64,000 nt of DNA from Scortum barcoo (GCA_023238725.1 CM041545.1:18567501-18631500), one strand, 5' to 3'; shown: positions 45,801-58,700, counted from the stretch's first letter. Notes: generated from the sequence alone by a model not told the origin. Program-made: numbers and translations.

Positions 45801-48800
45801 TTTCTTCTGTAACTATTTCCCACCCCGCTGAACATTGGAAATGGCAGAGACGATCTGCATAATGACTAGTGATCTGAAATCGATCACTCAAAAGGTCATA
45901 ATTTCATAAAGCTACATGAAGTTCAGTAAAGTCGAGTGCAAGTCTGCTGAGTTATCGTGTGATGTTTTTATCATTTCATCCATCATGTCTCTGTATCTCT
46001 TCTTCTCCTCTAGTCTGACGGGACCTTCGTGGCCATAGCTCTGCTCCTCCTGATGCTCCTGCTCACCATCGCTCTGCTGTGGTGGTTCTGGCCTCTTTGC
46101 TGCACCGTGGTACGTCTCCTCTCAGCGCGACGAACGTACGGCAGCGGCAGCAAATGTGTTTATGTAAAGGCACGAAAGGCCGGCCACACTTTGAGGCTTA
46201 CGATGCACATTTCTTTCTTGCAGGTCATTCACGAGCCTCCTCCTCCTCCGATAGAGGACCTCTCTGTGAGTGCTTTCTTTTTTTTTCTGCACCTCGTCGT
46301 GAGTCCAGATGAAAGAGAAGCAATAGTAGGAGCAAGGCGCAGCGATGTGGTGGATCTATTTTCTTTCTTGTGTGCTCTTGTGAAATGTTTCCTCTTTCTT
46401 CAGGATGATGAGGATGGGTTCCCCAAGAAGAGGTGGCCCACGGTGGACGCCTCGTACTATGGAGGACGTGGAGTCGGAGGCATTAAGAGAATGGAGGTAG
46501 AAAAAGAAAATGGAGATCCAGATATTTAATTTAAATGTTTTAAATTAAAATGTAATGAATATCATGCAGGGTTATTATGCTTATATGGACAGTAAATCAC
46601 AGCTAAGGTGTGATATTTTTTTATTAAACAGTTTTAACTTTATTTGTACATATTATTTTAATTATTCATCTTACTCATAGTGCATGTTATAAGATTGACC
46701 TAGAAGAGCTGTAAAATTGTACTGGAATAGCCAAAACCAAAGTTATTTGTTGAATTTTCCTTTATTTAAATGTCATTACATAAATCACCCAGCTAAGACC
46801 ACTGACCAAAATCCTAATCTTTAAAATCAAGTCATTATTCCTTCCTTCAATATGAAAGCTTGTAAATGTTCAGATGAAATCTGCATATCTCCATCTATGA
46901 ACCGGCTTCAAGTTCACAGACGAAACCTTGAATGCGGTTTGGAATTAAAACAAATGGGAGTGAGATCAAACGAAAAGTACAGCAGGAATACAAAAGGAAA
47001 CAGGAAGCGACTCATTCCTAAAAAAAGAGATGAGTGTGCAAGTCCGTCCTGGAAGAGACTAAGTCACGTTGTTGTTGTGACTAGTTTGGAGAGCCAGCGA
47101 GAGTTATGAGGCCATCTGGCCAGTAAACTGCAAGAACGACAGATCTACCAAACACTTGGTAGAAAAAAAAAAGACCCAGAGGCTGCGACGTGCGCTCTGT
47201 TAGCCGCCGAATTGTGCAAGCTTGCATGATTCCTTTGTGGTTGTCTTTTGGTTTTCAGGAGAAACGCCAGCGAAATCTTGTGTAAATGCCTGGATTTTGT
47301 TGCTTGAGACGGGAAAAGGGAAAGAATCATCTCAGAGGGAGAGAAAAGGAAAATAAGAAAGAGGTGTGCAGTCGTAAGAAAAGTTCAGAATCATCAAAAG
47401 ATTTCTTACAAAAAAAGACATCTGAACATTGACACCTGAGCAGCCGTCAGTGTCAGATAAGAAGTGAGCAGCAGAAATGAGGCGCCTGCAGGTCAAGAGG
47501 GACCAGATGTGTCTGTTGTCTGAGAGGAGGAGGGTCAAGGAGACAGAGGTGACTCTCTCGGTGTGAAATGCTTCACAGACTGTAGCGTGAGGAGTCTGTG
47601 CTGCGAACTCGAAGCCTTGAAGCTGCGCCGCTTTCCAGCAGAGCAACGGAAAATATGCACAACTTCATTTAAGCGCTTTCTCTGCCAAGCTGAAGCCTTC
47701 GTGGCTTGTTCGTGGCAGCTGCGAGGGAATAAATCTGAGTAATGAACTTCCAAGGTTGCTTTGACAGCCCTGGTCTCGCTCTCGATGGGAGAGATCGCTC
47801 TTGACTTTTAGCTTTTTTAGTGTCACTCTGAGCATCAAAGCATTGTGCTGGTGAAAAAGAAAAAAGCAAAACCTTTGAGAAGTCGGGCTACCTGTGGAAG
47901 TTGGTCTCCTGCTGAATTTCGAGGTTTTTGCGCCATGTTAAAGAGGGTTTAAAAGTAATTTTTATGTTCTCTCAGGGAGTTTAGGAAAAATCCCAAATCT
48001 CAAAATAAACTGATGCAATTAAACTCGGAGACAAAAGGGGCCAACTGGCTCAAACAGTTTTCTTGTGGATTTCAGAGGACTGGGTTTAATTAAAGTCGAT
48101 GTAGACGTGCTACAAACATCTGCATGTGTAATATATGAGAGGGACATACTTTACATCGTTTAGTTGGAGTCATTTGATGCAGAGGCTTCGGCAAAAACGT
48201 TTTTCTTTTCCTGGAGATGACATCTTCAGCTCACATCAGATCACATAATCACGCTGATGTCATAAAATAGTCTTGCAGTCATAATAATATTAGGATTGTA
48301 AGAAGACTAAGAAGAGTTTACAGCCATGCTAGCAACTCTGTGAGACTGTGCCTTTCTAAATCAGTTTTACTCTAAATGAAATTTTTTTTTTTATCTGTCA
48401 CTGATTGCATCGCTGAAAGCTTCTGTTTCTGTTCAGGTCCGATGGGGAGACAAAGGCTCGACCGAAGAGGGAGCCAAACTGGAAAAAGCTAAAAACGCCC
48501 GAGTTGTGATGCCGGCGGAGGAGTTTGAGCCCCCGCGGTCGTACTACACCACGCACAAGACCATCCGCCCCCAGAAGTGGTACTCGCCCATCAAGGTGCT
48601 CCACTTATTCAGCCATTTTAATCTTTATTTAATCATTCACACGGGACTTTTTGGGATTGTGTGGATATCACACTTATCTTGTCACTTGGGGCCGGGTGTC
48701 TCCGCATATTTTTTTAAATCATCATATCATGGCATGGATTCAGCTTTCAAATTCCTACCAAATAATAATTTCTTAGACACAAAATCTTTGCTTTGCATCC

Positions 48801-50504
48801 ATTTTATACAGATCCTCCTCACTTTGTTCAGTTGCCTTTTTTATTACTGTGATTTATTACTGTCATTAAATGTATTTCAAGTCACAGATCACATATTGTT
48901 AACATCTGTAATGTACACTGTGACGCCCGCTCCAGCTGTTTTAAAACTAGCTCTGACATTAAAGACCCTTTCCTCACGATGGCGTCCATCCACCATAACC
49001 TAAAAGGTTTCACTTTTAGTGTTTCTGGGACTGATGTGTTACCAGGAAATAGTTAATAAAATTAGTTTCCTGACATATTAGTCAGCTGGATGGATGGTAA
49101 TAAGAACCAGACACGAACTGAACTAACCTCTGAATATGGAATCTGTTGAGAGGGTGTTATTCCCGACCAAACGCATTCTTTGTTTATCTGCTTCTCGACC
49201 AAATAAAGCTTCCTATACGAGAATCAGAGAGAGACATCTGGAGCAAAAAGTGGGGCAGATACACTCTGGCAGAGTTACAAATAAACAGAGAATTATTTTT
49301 AAAAAATGATTGCTTTCGCTGCACTGCCGGCCAACGCACACATATTATGTTAAAATTCTGGTTGTTGTCAGAGATGTTTGGTATAAAACGCTGATCGTCC
49401 TTCTGCAGGGCAAACTGGATGCTTTGTGCGTGTTCCTGAGAAAAGGCTACGACAGAGTGTCCGTGATGAGGCCTCACCCCGGAGACAAGGTGAGACACGT
49501 CGACGGGAACAGCAGTAAAATTGAGGCGTGACGCTGCAATCGAAAGCAGCATCAGCTCTTTGCAGCTCTGAGATAAGAACCCATTCCCACAAAACAAAGC
49601 GATTAATGACATTGTGAACCAACTATTTCAACTTTTGGCAGGCAGACGGAGCTTAAATTCACAACCTCTTGAGATAAGTAAGTTTGAGGTGAAGGAACAA
49701 AAGATCTGCATGACATTAACTACAATTATTCCAAAGATTAAAGAGTCTTTAAAGAGCTGCACCAAACAAATAAGAATACCGACTTCGAGGAATCCCTCAA
49801 ATGGCGTACGAGAGAAGACAGGCAGATAAAAACAACTGCAGTTTTGACTGGAAGAATGCTCTTTTCTGCAGAAGTCATTAGGAGTAGATGCTGCCTGCCT
49901 CCTCCAGCTCCCGACGTCAGCGCGACTGTGCTGGCACGACCGCTGTTTTCCTCCTTGACATTTTCTAACACAGGAATTTCCTCTTTCCATCTCCTGAAAG
50001 CTGCACCCCTCCAAACCTGCAGGAGATTTTTCTTTTACATCTTTAAGTTAAGTTCTTGAACAAATTGATTTGATTATTTTTGTGCTCTGAACCTTGTTTT
50101 TTTGCACATTACAGGGAAGGTGCATAAACTTCACCCGCACTAAATCCTACCCAGCTCCCCGCTATCCCATCTACAACCATCCCTCCACGCCCGTCTACAC
50201 GCTGCCCCACAGTTACCAGCGCCGCCCTTCTTCAGACGACGGCCACCTCTTCAACCTGCCCCCTTCGCCGACCTCAACGCTCCCCCCTCTGCCGTCCACT
50301 CCTCCGCCGTCCTCCAGCAGCCCTCCCGTGTACACGCCGCCCCCGAACAGAGCCTCTGCCCCCGGCCAATGTGAGCCCGACCGCATGCGTGCCCCCATCT
50401 CCGACTGGCTCCCTGCCGCCTCCGCCTCAGGGCCCGCCGCCGTGCAGGCAGCAGCACCTCCCCCGTCACGCCCCCCTCCACGCCCCAATCAAGAGAACCA
50501 CTAA
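39020..50504 (+). CDS. antxr1: antxr1 (TEM8, collagen-binding vWA receptor), complete
   Basis: A single-pass membrane receptor that binds collagens, links matrix to actin and, in mammals, is one of two host receptors for anthrax protective antigen. It has eighteen exons and 604 aa (human 564): 39020-39174, 41180-41251, 41331-41402, 41503-41584, 41708-41741, 42006-42085, 42445-42513, 42607-42687, 42785-42845, 43056-43154, 44722-44791, 45078-45156, 46014-46109, 46224-46265, 46404-46496, 48437-48595, 49409-49489, 50115-50504. All are GT-AG and all phases close. The ANTXR1 identity comes from CYGGFDLYFVLDKSGS, the WWFWPLCCTV membrane exit, KKRWPTVDASYYGGRGVGGI and the proline-rich tail. The start at 39020 gives a good signal peptide; in-frame ATGs at 38996 and 38969 would only lengthen it. 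The teleost paralogue letter is not determinable. Confidence 0.96.
40512..40546. repeat. (GAA)n microsatellite in antxr1 intron 1
   Basis: This is a run of AAG/GAA units with one interruption. Confidence 0.9.
42785..46109 (+). CDS. antxr1: antxr1 Ig-like domain and transmembrane helix (exons 9-13)
   Basis: Residues of about 236-318 form the membrane-proximal Ig-like domain (SFQVVVRGNGYLHARDV, DTYLLCPAPVL, VSMNNGLSFISSSVTI). Exon 13 encodes residues 319-350, with the helix IALLLLMLLLTIALLWWFW followed by PLCC, a juxtamembrane palmitoylation-type Cys pair. Exon 11 uses MMKRPLVVRDTY where human has NEKPFSVEDTY. Confidence 0.93.
43345..43476 (-). repeat. family C repeat copy 2, inverted (antxr1 intron 10)
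   Basis: Reverse-complemented, it reads 'tagctctgttttggtctc', 'catctggctctta', 'attcaccagctgg' and 'taactttgtctgcc', in the order of 29982-30290. It is shorter than copy 1. Confidence 0.6.
45422..45697 (+). repeat. family B repeat copy 2 (antxr1 intron 12)
   Basis: It is co-linear with 30511-30780 and more GC-rich. It starts 'tttctaatagttattctt' and ends 'gccgctttaac'. It is not coding. Confidence 0.6.
46224..50504 (+). CDS. antxr1: antxr1 cytoplasmic tail (exons 14-18)
   Basis: The tail carries VIHEPPPPP, an acidic stretch, the conserved WPTVDASYYGGRGVGG block (with the tyrosine used for signalling), WYSPIKGKLDAL and RKGYDRVSVMRPHPGD. It then ends in a terminal exon of 129 codons rich in Pro and Ser. 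The proline-rich end is longer than in human, which explains most of the 40-residue size difference, and offers SH3/EVH1-type ligands. A minus-strand reading frame opposite it is only a GC-rich shadow. Confidence 0.93.
46497..48436. other. antxr1 intron 15
   Basis: This 1.9-kb intron holds no supported exon; the frames at 46852-47869 match nothing recognised. I noted no obvious repeat. Confidence 0.6.
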
Positions 50505-51390
50505 TGATCGTTTAGAAGAAGCAAAAAGTTGAGGAGGAGGACTTGAGCTCAGGATGGAGACCTGAGAAAAGATTCTCGCTGTGCCTCTGTCTAATGAAGT
50601 CCAAACAGAGTGAATTAAAGTGACTGAATAATGTTGATTCAACACCTGCACAGTGAAAACTTTACCTCTGTTTTCCTCAACGAGAAACTCTCGCATGATG
50701 AACTGTGACTTTTTTTAAGTCTAGAAAGAATATTTAGCACAACAAGCACAGCTTTGGCTATTAAATGCTATTCGAGCTAAGCCATTTATTCCTTTTTTTT
50801 TTCATAAAGAACATTTCTACCTAATATCAACTCAGACAAATAGGCCGAGCATTGCGATAAGCTGCTGAGCGGTGCAAACTTGCATTTTAGCCTTTGTCCG
50901 ATGCAAATCTTTTGATCGACAAACTTTCGCTGTTCGCGCAGTGAAAAACAAACAAGCAGGAGTTTGAACAGCAGGAAGTCGGCATCATGTGTTTTATACA
51001 TGCGAGTCTGTATATTTTGTGAGTGAATTTTCATTAAATTGCAGAAATCATTATATTGCATTAGAAGTCTGATTTCCACGGAGCATGATGGTTTTCATTT
51101 CATGATTTCTTTTTAATGTAGTAATAGAAAGAGCAGTCAAAGGAATGGATTAAACAAACAAGGTGTAATGTGTGAATTAGTGAATTGAAAGTGTGAAAGT
51201 GTTTGTATGGAGCTCACTTTTTGTAGTGTACAGACATGAGAGTAGTACCAATCTTCTCATCTAACTCTTAACAAGAAAGCAAATGATTGTATTTCCTAAA
51301 ATGTCAGCCTTATTTTTCTTCTTTAACTGTCTGCCAGATGATTTTTTTTGCTGAAGGAGGAAGAATGAGGAAGTTGATTGAAACGACCAC

Positions 51391-51396
51391 AATAAA
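51391..51396 (+). terminator. antxr1: antxr1 polyadenylation signal (AATAAA)
   Basis: A canonical AATAAA in 'accacaataaagcttctctg', about 890 nt past the stop, followed by T/G-rich sequence. It would give a 3'UTR of about 0.9 kb. Confidence 0.6.
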
Positions 51397-54326
51397 GCTT
51401 CTCTGTTGACTGCCAGACTTCACAACTTTGTCAAGAGGACTTGAGCTGCAGCTGAGGTGGTTGTTGAAGCCCGCTCATGTCTCCACGCGAAGATACCGCT
51501 GGGTATTTACGGAAAAACTGGAGAGATCTGCGGGGAAAAGCACATCAGGGCTGCTCTGCTTTCCTGGCTGGCAAAGGAAAGAGCAAGGAAATGTGCATCC
51601 AGCTAGAATGTGGACGGATGACGTGAAATTATTTACTTAGAACAGTATTTTAAAATGTTTCGGGTAAATAGATTCTATTTTAGGAAGATAGATGTGTATG
51701 GACTCTCTTTGAATAAAAGAAAATGTAACTTGATATCAGAGTTTGGGATTATGCAACAAGCCCAGGATCAGCTGACTTTTATTCCACTCAGATCTACTAA
51801 AACAAAATCCTATTATATCTTTTCCATGTGCTTTCCTGAGTTTCTTCGTTTGGGAAGCAGACGGACTGAGTTCTGTGGGCGGTGAGCTCATGGAGGCGTG
51901 TCTGAGGAAAGTGCCAGAAGCCAGAGGCCGTCGGATAGAAGGCAGACAATAAAATCAAAATCCAACTATGATGCCATTGAGATCTGGAGGAGGTGTTTAT
52001 ACAGCTTAACACTTTACCAAGTCCACCAGTGAGCAGTGAAAGGAGAGTTAGGGCTGACAAAAATGTGAAATTATACCCAGAAGAGCAAAGGTGGCTGGAG
52101 AAGTCCTCTGTGGCCACTTGAAAGCATTTTTTGTCTGTTTTTGGTTTATTTGTGTTGGCGGAGAGTTTGTCTTTTTTTTTCTTGTCTGCCACGATGAACA
52201 TATAACACAGTATTAAAGTCCTTCATCTCAAAATGAGAAAAAAAACAATGCAAAACATGACTCAGCATAATTATGAGCACTTTTTATGCAGAGTTTGTGC
52301 ATCGGACAACCAATATATGTTGATTTTTGGTTGATTCCTTCAATATGTTTCATTATTTCTCAGTATCTGAATGATCAACTCAACCTTCCTTTGTGATTTT
52401 TCTTGGCATTTTTTGTAGGTCAGCTTACTCCCATATGTTCAGTGTTATATCTCAAGGCCCAGTGCCCTCTGTGACATCAGAAAATGGCCCCATAGCATCA
52501 TGAATGTGTTTAACGTACAGAGGAGGATGTAGAAATATGCTCAGCAGCCCGGTCTGGCCTGAGGCACCATCTACCTCTGCTGCACAAACAATGGCAATCA
52601 CCGACGTCACGTGGCTAATAAGCTCCACAGTTTATGGAGCAAAGCTTACACAGAGCCTTGAACTAATTTTCGGACTTATCCATTTCCATTTACGTACACA
52701 AGTCATATTTCCTGTGATGAAATCGGCTCACGACCTGGCTCGCTCTCCCCTCCTGTTTTTTTTTCCATCTGCTCCTCCTGTCCCAAGTTCAGTGAAATGA
52801 ATCTGACTGAACCTGAGCTCCCACAACGTTTTACGTATTGTTGAGTAAAAACAAGAAGCTCATCTGTCACACGAGCTTGACTCGTCCTTTTCTTCTGGTT
52901 TATTGGCAGGCTCTGAGTCTGACGTGAAATCACACACACTGCTGTTTATAGTGTTCTTGGATCAACTGCTTTTGTTTTTATCTTTTTTTTTTTCCATTTT
53001 ACCTCGTAATTTTTTTTTATTTGCTGGAACTGGTATGAATCAGTGAAATTAAGATAAACCAAAAACCTTGAGTTCAGGAAAGACAACAGCTTTGGCCTCT
53101 CTGACTCAGAGTCGCATTACACAAAGGACGAGGCTGCTACAGTACAGAGAAATATGGACTCATCATCCTCATAAAGTCTAACAATGCAGAAGAGGAAAAA
53201 AAACCCACCATCTTACTTTGCCTCTGTGGTGCTGGGACTGTAATTTTCTGTTCTTAAAAGGGGCTAAAATTTTAACAGGCTTCTGCCATGATGTCCCATC
53301 TTAGTTAAAACCAATTAAAGGCTTAATCTCTGGACATAAAGAAAGTTGACAATGAAGCAAAAGTAGAAATAAAGATGTGCTCGTGCAGTGTGGCTGGTAC
53401 CTTCATATCTGTATAGTGTTAGTAGATGTATGTCTCCCCTAAACTGTCAGAAATGCTGTGCAAAATTTGTACGTTCAGGGCTATAACACATTGTCACCTT
53501 GTCTTTTAACTCAGTGTGAATCAGTTTATATATCCGTACTCAGGATCCAGAACCCAGAATTGTTGGACCACCATCTTATTTATTTTTGTTGCGTGTCTCT
53601 GAAGAGAAAATCACCAGGACGTCATTAAGTTTACAAACCTTTAATAAAACAGTTTAAAGTTACATTTTCACTGACAACCTTCCCTAATGTCCAGTCTCAG
53701 TGACTGGAAAATACAGAAATATTCAAACACTGTGAGCAAAGGCAGCACGGTTTACAAAAAGTACAAAGCAAGACAATAAGCTTTATTTAAAGTCTCATCA
53801 CTTTAAAGAGACTCAGCTCGGTAGAGATGATGCCACGGGCGTGATATGTATAGTTTCAGATAGCAAGATCAAAGACAAACAAGACAAACAATATTAGCAG
53901 TTTAAAAAAATCCTTTCAAGGAACTGCAGCAACCTGTGAACGATTATGAAGCAGTAAAGCAGGTAAACTGGGCTTGAAATCATTGAAGTCCAAAAACATG
54001 AAACCGCTTTCGAAACTGGTGACCAGCCATTTGAGATTTGGAGTAACTCGCTCGTCTTCTGAAAATATTTGTGACAAGTTTAAAATGTTTTCACTGTCAT
54101 AAAGATCTTTTTTTTGTTGAAATGTGTGAAAATTGTTTCACACCGTTTCATTTCCGATGAATTCTTTGGCTTCCAGAAGAGAGTTTGGTCTCTTTCTGAC
54201 GCTTGTGGAGAAACAATAAAAGGCACAATCAGTAATCTGAATTTAAACGAAGCAGGGTAAATGACTAGAAAGATTTAAAACAGAATAAGATCCTGCAATC
54301 ACTACCAAACTGATAGACATGCTCTT

Positions 54327-54351
54327 AAAAAAAAAAAAAAAAAAAAAAAAA
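54327..54351. repeat. poly-A homopolymer (25 nt)
   Basis: This is an uninterrupted A run on the plus strand, so a T run in the aak1 3'UTR. No clear retroposon body precedes it. Confidence 0.9.
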
Positions 54352-54588
54352 CGAACTAAAACAGCTATTTTTCTCTAGGTTATTGATGATTCTGATTCTG
54401 TTAAATATTTTTGTACAATAGTAATGTTCAGAAAGCAAAACAGACTTTTCAATCATCACCATCAAAAAAATGCACTAAATGCCTTTCATTTCATTCATTA
54501 TTTGAATAAAACCGTTATTTAAATGGCCCAAAAAGAACCAGCCTTTAACAAAACCCTTTTTGAGATCATAATGTGAGTTTTAAACAGC

Positions 54589-54757
54589 CCATGTTAGAAA
54601 GTAAATAAGATTCATAGTGCAGCTTGTTGTTTTTGTGAGATCTACTTGAAATACTCTTCTGGAGTTAAAGGCGACAAAGTGCACAAACCTGACTGGAGTT
54701 TCACATGCTAGCTAGATATACTCCGCTTACATGCATGTAAAGTAATATGGACTAAAA
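54589..54757 (+). repeat. 169-bp perfect inverted repeat, arm 1 (aak1 3'UTR)
   Basis: It is the exact reverse complement of 57743-57911 over all 169 positions compared by eye. The boundaries are abrupt on both sides. It lies 273 bp beyond the long-isoform stop codon of aak1. Confidence 0.95.
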
Positions 54758-55029
54758 CTTCAAGTTCATCTTAAGAACTTCTCAGTCCGAGTTCAGACTG
54801 TTTGTAAAGTGCTGAAACGTTGCACCGTCACACGACTGAGGTAGAACATTACGTCTAAACAAGTACATAATTGTAAAAGGAGGATATAATCATTGTCATA
54901 CTGCAGCACTAACGAGTGGAAACTGCATTAGAAATGTGGGTAATACTGTGACTGAACTGTACTTTTGCTCCTTCATGAGTTACAGGAAAAAGCTCAGACT
55001 TGGCATATTTTTGGGAAATGGTGATCTAA

Positions 55030-55730
55030 TTAAGGTTTCCCCTGAAAGCATCTTGGCTGAAAAGGTGCAGCAGTGAAGGGGTCCTCCAGAGATCTGCCCC
55101 CGATGGTCCAGGCGTGCAGCGGCCCCACGGCCACAGAGCCTACAGCGGCCTGCTGCCCGATCCTGGAGACGACCCGGTGCACCGCCACCGGCTGCTGCAA
55201 CAGCAGGGCGTCTCGGCGTGCAGGGGGGGGGCCCGAACGGCGAGACGCTGAAGAGGAGCGGGGGCAGACGACACCGGGGCCGGGCGACACTGGTGGACGG
55301 TTTGGATCTGCTGTGACAGACTTAAATACGTGACAGGCGGCGGCTTTGGTGGTTTCCTGCCTCCTTCCAAACGGTGCCTGCAGGAAAACATCAGGCGTCT
55401 CAGCAGGTTTACGAGACGCAGACGAGGAGGAGCCGCTGGATGCCATCTTGCTTTCTCTTCCTGGCATTTTAAAAGGGGCCAGCTGGAAGACATCAGAGGG
55501 GACCGGGCCGTCTGGAGGGTGGAACTGGGACGCTCGGCCGACGGGGAGGAACTGCAGCCTGGTGGAAGAGGCTGGCGCTGTGTGGCGCTGTGAGCTCCTC
55601 TCATCTGATGGCGGCCTGTGTTTATTGTAGACACACGCAGCTGTCCTCTCCTCGATCCTCTGCCTTTGATTCTCCTCAGTGAAGTCGACGGCAGCCACAG
55701 TGACTTTACCGCTGAGCTCCCTCTGCAGGT
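55030..55730 (-). CDS. aak1: aak1 long-isoform terminal exon (AAK1L-type clathrin/AP2-binding tail)
   Basis: The acceptor ttttccactcgcag precedes 55730 and the exon enters in phase 1 (G|AC). It encodes Asp plus 232 residues: DLQRELSGKVTVAAVDFTEE, three repeats of a DxF-x-x-APF pattern (DVFQLAPF, DVFLQAPF, DPFTAAPF), and a strongly patterned HRVVSRIGQQAAVGSVAVGP segment. It stops at 55030. This agrees with the known long AAK1 form, which has an extra clathrin-binding region. Joining directly from the 61043 donor keeps frame, though extra exons between 55.7 and 60.5 kb cannot be excluded. Plus-strand frames here are GC-rich shadows. Confidence 0.88.
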
Positions 55731-58700
55731 CTGCGAGTGGAAAAGATTGGAGAAAAGTCAGAAATGAACATACACGCTTAAGAACTTTGCTGACCTCTGA
55801 ATCACTTGCATATGATAATGATAAAAATGTGATATTTTCTATTATATAAACCATCACAGAAAGGAATGTAATCCTTATAGTTTTATTTTTAGCACTGTGT
55901 GATAGTTTTGTTACCATATTTGTTCTTTATGTCGGTTCATTTTTTGTGTTTTGATGATACAATTTTTCCATGTTTATGTTTATGATCTTTCTCCAGTGGA
56001 TCAAAAACCAATGACACAAAACTGCTCAACGAAAATTAAAGATGTGAAAAAATTAAAGAGGAAAAGGTGAAGCATGTTCCTGTGTTTTTTTTTTGTTTGT
56101 TTTTTTTAAATGGCATGTCCAGAAATGTTTCTGGGTCAATAGCACAAACTAAATCCAATAATGACATATTCATTTAAAAATAAAATAATATAATATAATA
56201 TAATTTCTGGTAAGCGCTCTCTGAATTTGGTTATTAGAGTTGTGACAAAGATCATTACTGTGTGGGACGTTTTACAGTTTATAAGTAGGCGGTGCTCTCT
56301 GGAGACAAACTATCTGTAATGAGATAATACATTTTTCATTGGTCGGGCTCTAAAAATGATCCCGTCCCACTGAGCAGCAGATGTAATCCTGACTCTTGAC
56401 TCTACTACATTTAGGTGAAGTGAACAATGATGGAAGGTGCTGTCGCCACAGTCACACCACTGTGACAAAACAAAAATGGAGTGACATGAATGGGGCATGA
56501 AGTTGATGTTAGGTCTTACCTGAGAAGATTTAACCTGCTATCCAAGCAGAATAAGAATTTCATTAGTGCATTACAGAATTAAATGTACAGTATTACCCTG
56601 TTACATTATACTGCAAATCATTCACCAGATAATTTAAGTACTTCATGCAGATATCTTTGCAAGCAAGTCTGACAAAGCAACTAACTAAGATTGACGCCTA
56701 TGTTACCCACAATGCAACCCGGCTGCGAACAGTTGGGTCAGAGGTTTTGGTATGTTTTGATAGTAGCAGCGGTTACAGAGGTTTGGTAAGTTCACATATT
56801 TTAATTCCACAGCTGCAGATTTTTTTTTGCTTTGCAGTTTTAAGAGTGTCTTGATCAGAATTTATCAGACTTTGCGCAGCTTTAAAGTTTAACATCTTAA
56901 CTTGACCTATAAACAGACTTGTCAGACAGACAAAAATTGTTTAAAGATTAAATAAGCAAAACTGTTTAAAATGTCAAATATAATTACAAGTGTTTTTCTT
57001 TTTACTGAGACATTATGAGTCATGTGTAAATATGATGCACATTAGTTGAGTTATATCAACTAATATTGTGAACAAGAAGAGAAAAAGAAGAGCTTCCAAT
57101 CAACACCCAACACGCTGACATTCACATTTGTATTTTATTTGCCATCCCTTTATAATTCTTTAATTATCTCACAAAAATAGAAGGAGCACACGATACCACA
57201 GCTCTGACGCAGGTTTGGGCCATAAAGACAAGAGGCGTCTCAAAACACTCAATAGTATCAGATAATCGATAGCTTTCATTTTTGGCAAAACAACAGAGAA
57301 AACGAGGGGCTTCTGTTTCACATCGAGGACTAATCTCACTACCTGCTTGGCTTTACCGATTACAACAGCACACTGGCGGCTACAGGGAGAAAGCTCGGGA
57401 GTTGCATAGGTTCAAACAGTAACTGCAAATGATTGAGTTGTTCGGTGGAAGGATCATAAAGAGGATGAACACGGGCCTTCAGTTACACATGCAGTACCTA
57501 CAGTAAATCCACCAAAGAGACTGGTGCTCTGAAACAAACCAATACTTCAAGTTTTCATTTATTTAAAGATGAAAGTTCAACATTTAAATTCAGGAGCTCT
57601 ACTCAAAATGCCGACATTTTGAGGGTCAGTGGATGAAGTTGAAGTAGGACTGACTTTTATCATCAAAGATCTCTCCGATTGTGAATTTTAAGATTCAGTT
57701 TTGAGGATACGTGGTAAAATTTATTTCATAGTCGTAGTTACATTTTAGTCCATATTACTTTACATGCATGTAAGCGGAGTATATCTAGCTAGCATGTGAA
57801 ACTCCAGTCAGGTTTGTGCACTTTGTCGCCTTTAACTCCAGAAGAGTATTTCAAGTAGATCTCACAAAAACAACAAGCTGCACTATGAATCTTATTTACT
57901 TTCTAACATGGCAAAATAAAAATAAATCAAATAAAAGCAGTGGAGGAGATCTTCCCACTGTGATGATGACTTTGTTTGATCCTACAGTATTCGTTGATAT
58001 TGCTGATTGGAGCTGGTTTTTCAAACCCTGGACTTGGTGCTGTCTGATAATCAAGCCGTGATAAACCTTTTCACGCCTCACAGAGCCCCTCGCACGTCAC
58101 CTATCAGACAAATTTAACTGTAATATGGAGCGCAGACTTCAGGAGGACAGCGAGACGGGGGGGGGAGGAGTAAGCCGATACGTATCCAACTCTCAGAGAG
58201 TGATGTAGCTCTGACTTCCTGAGAGAATTTAGAGGGAGGATGGTGGGTGAGGAGGTGGGGGGGGGGCTGTGCTTTCAGAGGAGATTTTAATGACAACGTG
58301 ACCGTCGCCATATTTGCAGCAAACAACAACACAAGTAGGCTACTGGAAAACACATCCAACAATTCTGACTCCACGCGCACATACACACATACGTACTTAT
58401 CATAACACTGTATACCAACACACATGAACATAACATTCAACAACACTGCCATGCTTTTCGATATGAAGTCTGTGGTCACTAAAACCGGTAAAGCAGGGAT
58501 AAAACAAAAAAACAAAAAGCTTTACAAAGCACAGTTTTTCAGAGAAAAGTTCTAGCTCGGCGGTGAAATGACACAGGACTCAAGAGGTTAAGCTCCCACT
58601 TTCCAGAAAACTGTCAGCTGTTTTGAATAAAAATATAATCCTTCATCGGTCCATGTAAACAAACATAACACAGGCTCACGCTCTTTTCACAGAGGAGGAG

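Larger units (their letters stand above)
50505..55029. other. convergent region: antxr1 3'UTR, spacer, aak1 long-isoform 3'UTR
   Basis: The two genes end tail-to-tail. The antxr1 3'UTR probably stops near 51410. Minus-strand AATAAA hexamers at 53787-53782 and near 53580 suggest the aak1 3'UTR could extend to about 53.6 kb. A 25-nt A-run at 54327-54351 and the first arm of the 169-bp inverted repeat are in it. No other gene is supported. Confidence 0.5.

Noticed and set aside
48506..49003. 165-aa plus-strand frame
   Set aside because: Its start is real antxr1 exon 16, but the rest reads through the GTGCTC donor into intron.
50213..50488. 91-aa Gly-rich minus-strand frame
   Set aside because: It is the reverse of the antxr1 proline codons; a compositional shadow.
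55330..55630. Plus-strand frames of 87-94 aa
   Set aside because: They are antisense to the aak1 long terminal exon, which has splice signals and family motifs.
54589..57911. A single 3.3-kb transposon with 169-bp TIRs carrying the aak1 exon
   Set aside because: There is no target-site duplication, no transposase, and the interior is an intact host exon whose frame joins the rest of aak1.
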